Shown here: piece after piece, positions 33,496 through 35,037 of the stretch
Layout: each line of letters opens with the position of its first letter
How positions within the stretch are numbered: the first letter of the stretch is position 1
From: Gemmatimonadales bacterium
GTDB lineage: Bacteria > Gemmatimonadota > Gemmatimonadetes > Gemmatimonadales > GWC2-71-9
Length of the DNA stretch: 35,037 nucleotides
Assembly: GCA_013694695.1 (NCBI GenBank)
Contig: JACDBX010000150.1
Location: 1 to 35,037, forward strand
Reading direction: 5' to 3'
The notes under the pieces: model-generated
What the model was told of the DNA's origin: nothing
Databases searched by the model: none
The model's input: only the letters and a program-made list of their open reading frames with translations
Position numbers and translations under genes: made by a program

Positions 33496-34037
33496 GACGC
33501 GTCTGCCCGCTGCAGGTCGACGGCATCCTCGCCGTCGAGCTCGGCCACCAGCACGTTGACCTGGTCGCCCGGGCCGGTCTCCACCCGCACGCCGATCACG
33601 TCGGCCGCGATCGGGAGCTCGCGTCCGCCGCGATCGACGAGCACGGCCAGCAGGATCCGCTGGGGCCGCCCGAAGTCGGCAATCTCGTCGAGCGCCGCGC
33701 GCACGGTGCGACCGGTGAAGAGGACATCGTCAACGATGATCACCGTGGCGCCATCGAGATCGGGCGGCAGCCGGGTCTCCCGCACCACGGGGCGGGGACC
33801 GATCGCCTGCAGGTCGTCGCGGTAGAGCGTGATGTCGAGGGTGTCGCGGCGAAGCGTGCCGGCGAGGTGTGGCTCGAGGAGTGGAGCGAGGCGCTCGGCG
33901 AGCTCGACGCCTCGGCGCTGGATCCCGACCAGCACCGGTGCGGTCGCGTCAGCCGTCTCGGCGACGAGCTCCGATGCCATGCGCGCAAGGACTCGCCCGA
34001 GAGCCGGGGCGTCGAGAAGGCGTGAGGGATCTGTCAT
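33492..34037 (-). CDS. pyrR: PyrR: pyrimidine operon regulator / uracil phosphoribosyltransferase
   Basis: A 181-residue phosphoribosyltransferase-fold protein. It carries the PRPP-binding motif [10 protein letters not shown] (102-111) and the family segments [16 protein letters not shown] and [12 protein letters not shown]. In Firmicutes PyrR binds pyr mRNA and attenuates the operon in response to UMP, and also has uracil phosphoribosyltransferase activity. The ATG at 34037 is chosen because the family begins there; no attenuator or binding loop is visible in the 29-base gap to the upstream gene. In GC-rich bacteria it may act mainly as an enzyme or bind elsewhere in the transcript. Confidence 0.93.
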   Translation of the reverse strand: MTDPSRLLDAPALGRVLARMASELVAETADATAPVLVGIQRRGVELAERLAPLLEPHLAGTLRRDTLDITLYRDDLQAIGPRPVVRETRLPPDLDGATVIIVDDVLFTGRTVRAALDEIADFGRPQRILLAVLVDRGGRELPIAADVIGVRVETGPGDQVNVLVAELDGEDAVDLQRADAS

Positions 34038-34066
34038 CGGAGACGGAAGGTAATCGGGACGCCGGT

Positions 34067-34681
34067 TCAGCGTTCGGAACGCGGGGTCCCGGGCCGCTCG
34101 AGTGCCGAAAGGTCGCGGGCGAGGGCGGTCGTGGTCCACAGGTGGAGGCCGATCGGCACGATCCCGTGCGCGGCAAACACCCGTTGGTACACTGCGGCGT
34201 CGCGCCGCTGGAACCCGACGTGATCGCCGTCGCTGCCGTCGTGCCGGGTGAAGGTCGGCATGTACGCGACGCCGCCGATCAGGGGCGCCACCTGCGCCGC
34301 GGCGCGGCGCAGCACGGGGGCCGTGAGATAGTGGAGCACGTCAGCCACCACCACGAGGTCAAACGGGCCGTCGAGGCCGAGTGTGTCGAGCGACTCGATA
34401 CTTCCGAGGCGCAGGTTGCGCCGCCGTCCCCAACGTGAGATTGCCCACTCGCTCGAGTCGATGCCGGCGTACCGCGCAGCGGGCCGCAGGCGATGCAGGA
34501 TGGGCTGCCACCGCCCCTCCCCTGCCCCGACATCGAGCGCGGAGCGTAGCGGGCGGGCGAGAACCTGCTCGGTTGCGGCAAGTGCGAAGTGCACCTCGCG
34601 CTGCAGGTCGGCGCGCGTCCCGATGGCGTGGCGGGGGTCGCGGTACCAGCGATCGAAGTACGACTTGTCGTAACGCTTCAT
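34067..34681 (-). CDS. Class I SAM-dependent methyltransferase
   Basis: A 204-residue protein with a Rossmann-type methyltransferase fold. The S-adenosylmethionine motif I is ALDVGAGEG (48-56), the acidic residue at the end of the second strand is in GIDSSEW, and VVVADVLHYL serves as the motif IV strand. The N-terminal KRYDKSYFDRWYRDPRH is typical of small methyltransferases of unknown target. It lies 29 bases before pyrR and probably shares its transcript. The substrate cannot be read from sequence. Confidence 0.85.
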   Translation of the reverse strand: MKRYDKSYFDRWYRDPRHAIGTRADLQREVHFALAATEQVLARPLRSALDVGAGEGRWQPILHRLRPAARYAGIDSSEWAISRWGRRRNLRLGSIESLDTLGLDGPFDLVVVADVLHYLTAPVLRRAAAQVAPLIGGVAYMPTFTRHDGSDGDHVGFQRRDAAVYQRVFAAHGIVPIGLHLWTTTALARDLSALERPGTPRSER

Positions 34682-34759
34682 CGATCAATGGTAGCGGGCG
34701 TCACGGGTGATTGCCCAGCGCGCTGGGGCACCGGCGCGCTCGTCGGCTGCATTGGCGTG

Positions 34760-35014
34760 TCAGGGCGTCTTCTTGATCGCCCGACGACGAGGAGCGCGCG
34801 CTGGCACGGCGTCCAGGATCGCGCGAAGTGCCCGATTCACGTCCACCCCTGTTGGGAAGGCTTCGGCGATGTCCGGATCGAGCACCACCATAACGGTCCC
34901 CTTCCCGAACATCTTCGCATACTTGCCCCGCTCGCCACCACTGAAATCGTATTCCGCGCGCATCTCTGCCACGCGACCCGGGCGTGCCGGGCTGGCCTTC
35001 GGAGTCTTCTTCAT
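34760..35014 (-). CDS. Small protein with antitoxin-like C-terminal domain
   Basis: An 84-residue basic protein. The centre reads MRAEYDFSGGERGKYAKMF, then VMVVLDPDIAEAFPTGVDVNRALRAIL. Small proteins with a (M)RxEYDFSxGxRGKYA start and a VVLDPDVAxxFPxxxxVNxAL end are common in bacterial genomes, and many are thought to be antitoxin-like, with a DNA-binding half and a helical end. No toxin gene is visible downstream: the methyltransferase follows by 78 bases. A partner, if any, would lie upstream beyond the window. A start at the internal ATG (MRAEYDF) is also possible. Confidence 0.6.
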   Translation of the reverse strand: MKKTPKASPARPGRVAEMRAEYDFSGGERGKYAKMFGKGTVMVVLDPDIAEAFPTGVDVNRALRAILDAVPARAPRRRAIKKTP

Positions 35015-35037
35015 AGGTCTATCGCTCGCGCCGCGTC

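Noticed and set aside
34712..34730. Palindrome CCCAGCGCGCTGGG between the small protein and methyltransferase genes
   Set aside because: Symmetric but with no U-tract and no known operator match; it could be a weak terminator for the small gene, but I cannot support it.

Overview
This is a GC-rich bacterial chromosome segment (roughly two thirds G+C by eye), densely packed with housekeeping and cell-envelope genes. The best guess is Gemmatimonadota or a close relative in the FCB superphylum. The reasons are a GlmX-type sugar nucleotidyl/acyltransferase, a complete Bat (MoxR/VWA/TPR) operon, a BshA bacillithiol glycosyltransferase, an HQMGTPL-type histidine kinase, and candidate promoters whose -10 boxes read TAnnTT, close to the Bacteroidota TAnnTTTG element. 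No tRNA, rRNA, insertion sequence, prophage or CRISPR array was seen, and no gene-free stretch exceeds about 215 bases.

Layout. (1) 1-3012, minus strand: a lipoprotein, serS and a sensor histidine kinase, then the first codons of a coupled gene at the left edge. (2) 3062-6530, plus strand: a Roadblock/LC7 protein, mannose-1-phosphate guanylyltransferase, a GlmX-like enzyme and a YycJ/WalJ-like metallo-hydrolase. (3) 6545-8669, minus: an M28 metallopeptidase lipoprotein followed by a small secreted protein. (4) 8719-10852, minus: groES-groEL with a near-consensus promoter, a CIRCE-like operator and a strong terminator. (5) 10913-13770, minus: an envelope cluster of two membrane proteins, a secreted NlpC/P60 hydrolase and a DUF1207 outer-membrane-type protein, with its own candidate promoter.

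(6) 13786-29748, minus: a run of 17 tightly packed genes, most overlapping by 4 bases: site-2 protease, scpA, scpB, an rRNA pseudouridine synthase, moxR, a DUF58 protein, a membrane protein, batA, a batB-batC fusion, a batD-batE fusion, mutL, miaA, bshA, uppP, birA and coaX. One good promoter is visible at its head. (7) 29768-30168, plus: rpsT alone, ending at a bidirectional terminator. (8) 30195-34681, minus: a methyltransferase, pyrR, pyrB, pyrC and a coiled-coil zinc-ribbon protein, ending at the same terminator with a U-tract. (9) 34760-35014, minus: a small protein of antitoxin-like appearance.

Most of the window is conventional. The points worth a second look are the variant but perfectly symmetric CIRCE operator, the shared TTG-N16-18-TAnnTT promoter pattern, the paired BatBC and BatDE fusions with internal export signals, altered motifs in MutL, a likely CTG start on the site-2 protease, and a G8 tract beside the catalytic cysteine codon of the NlpC/P60 protein. 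I did not find a convincing wholly new defence or mobile system.
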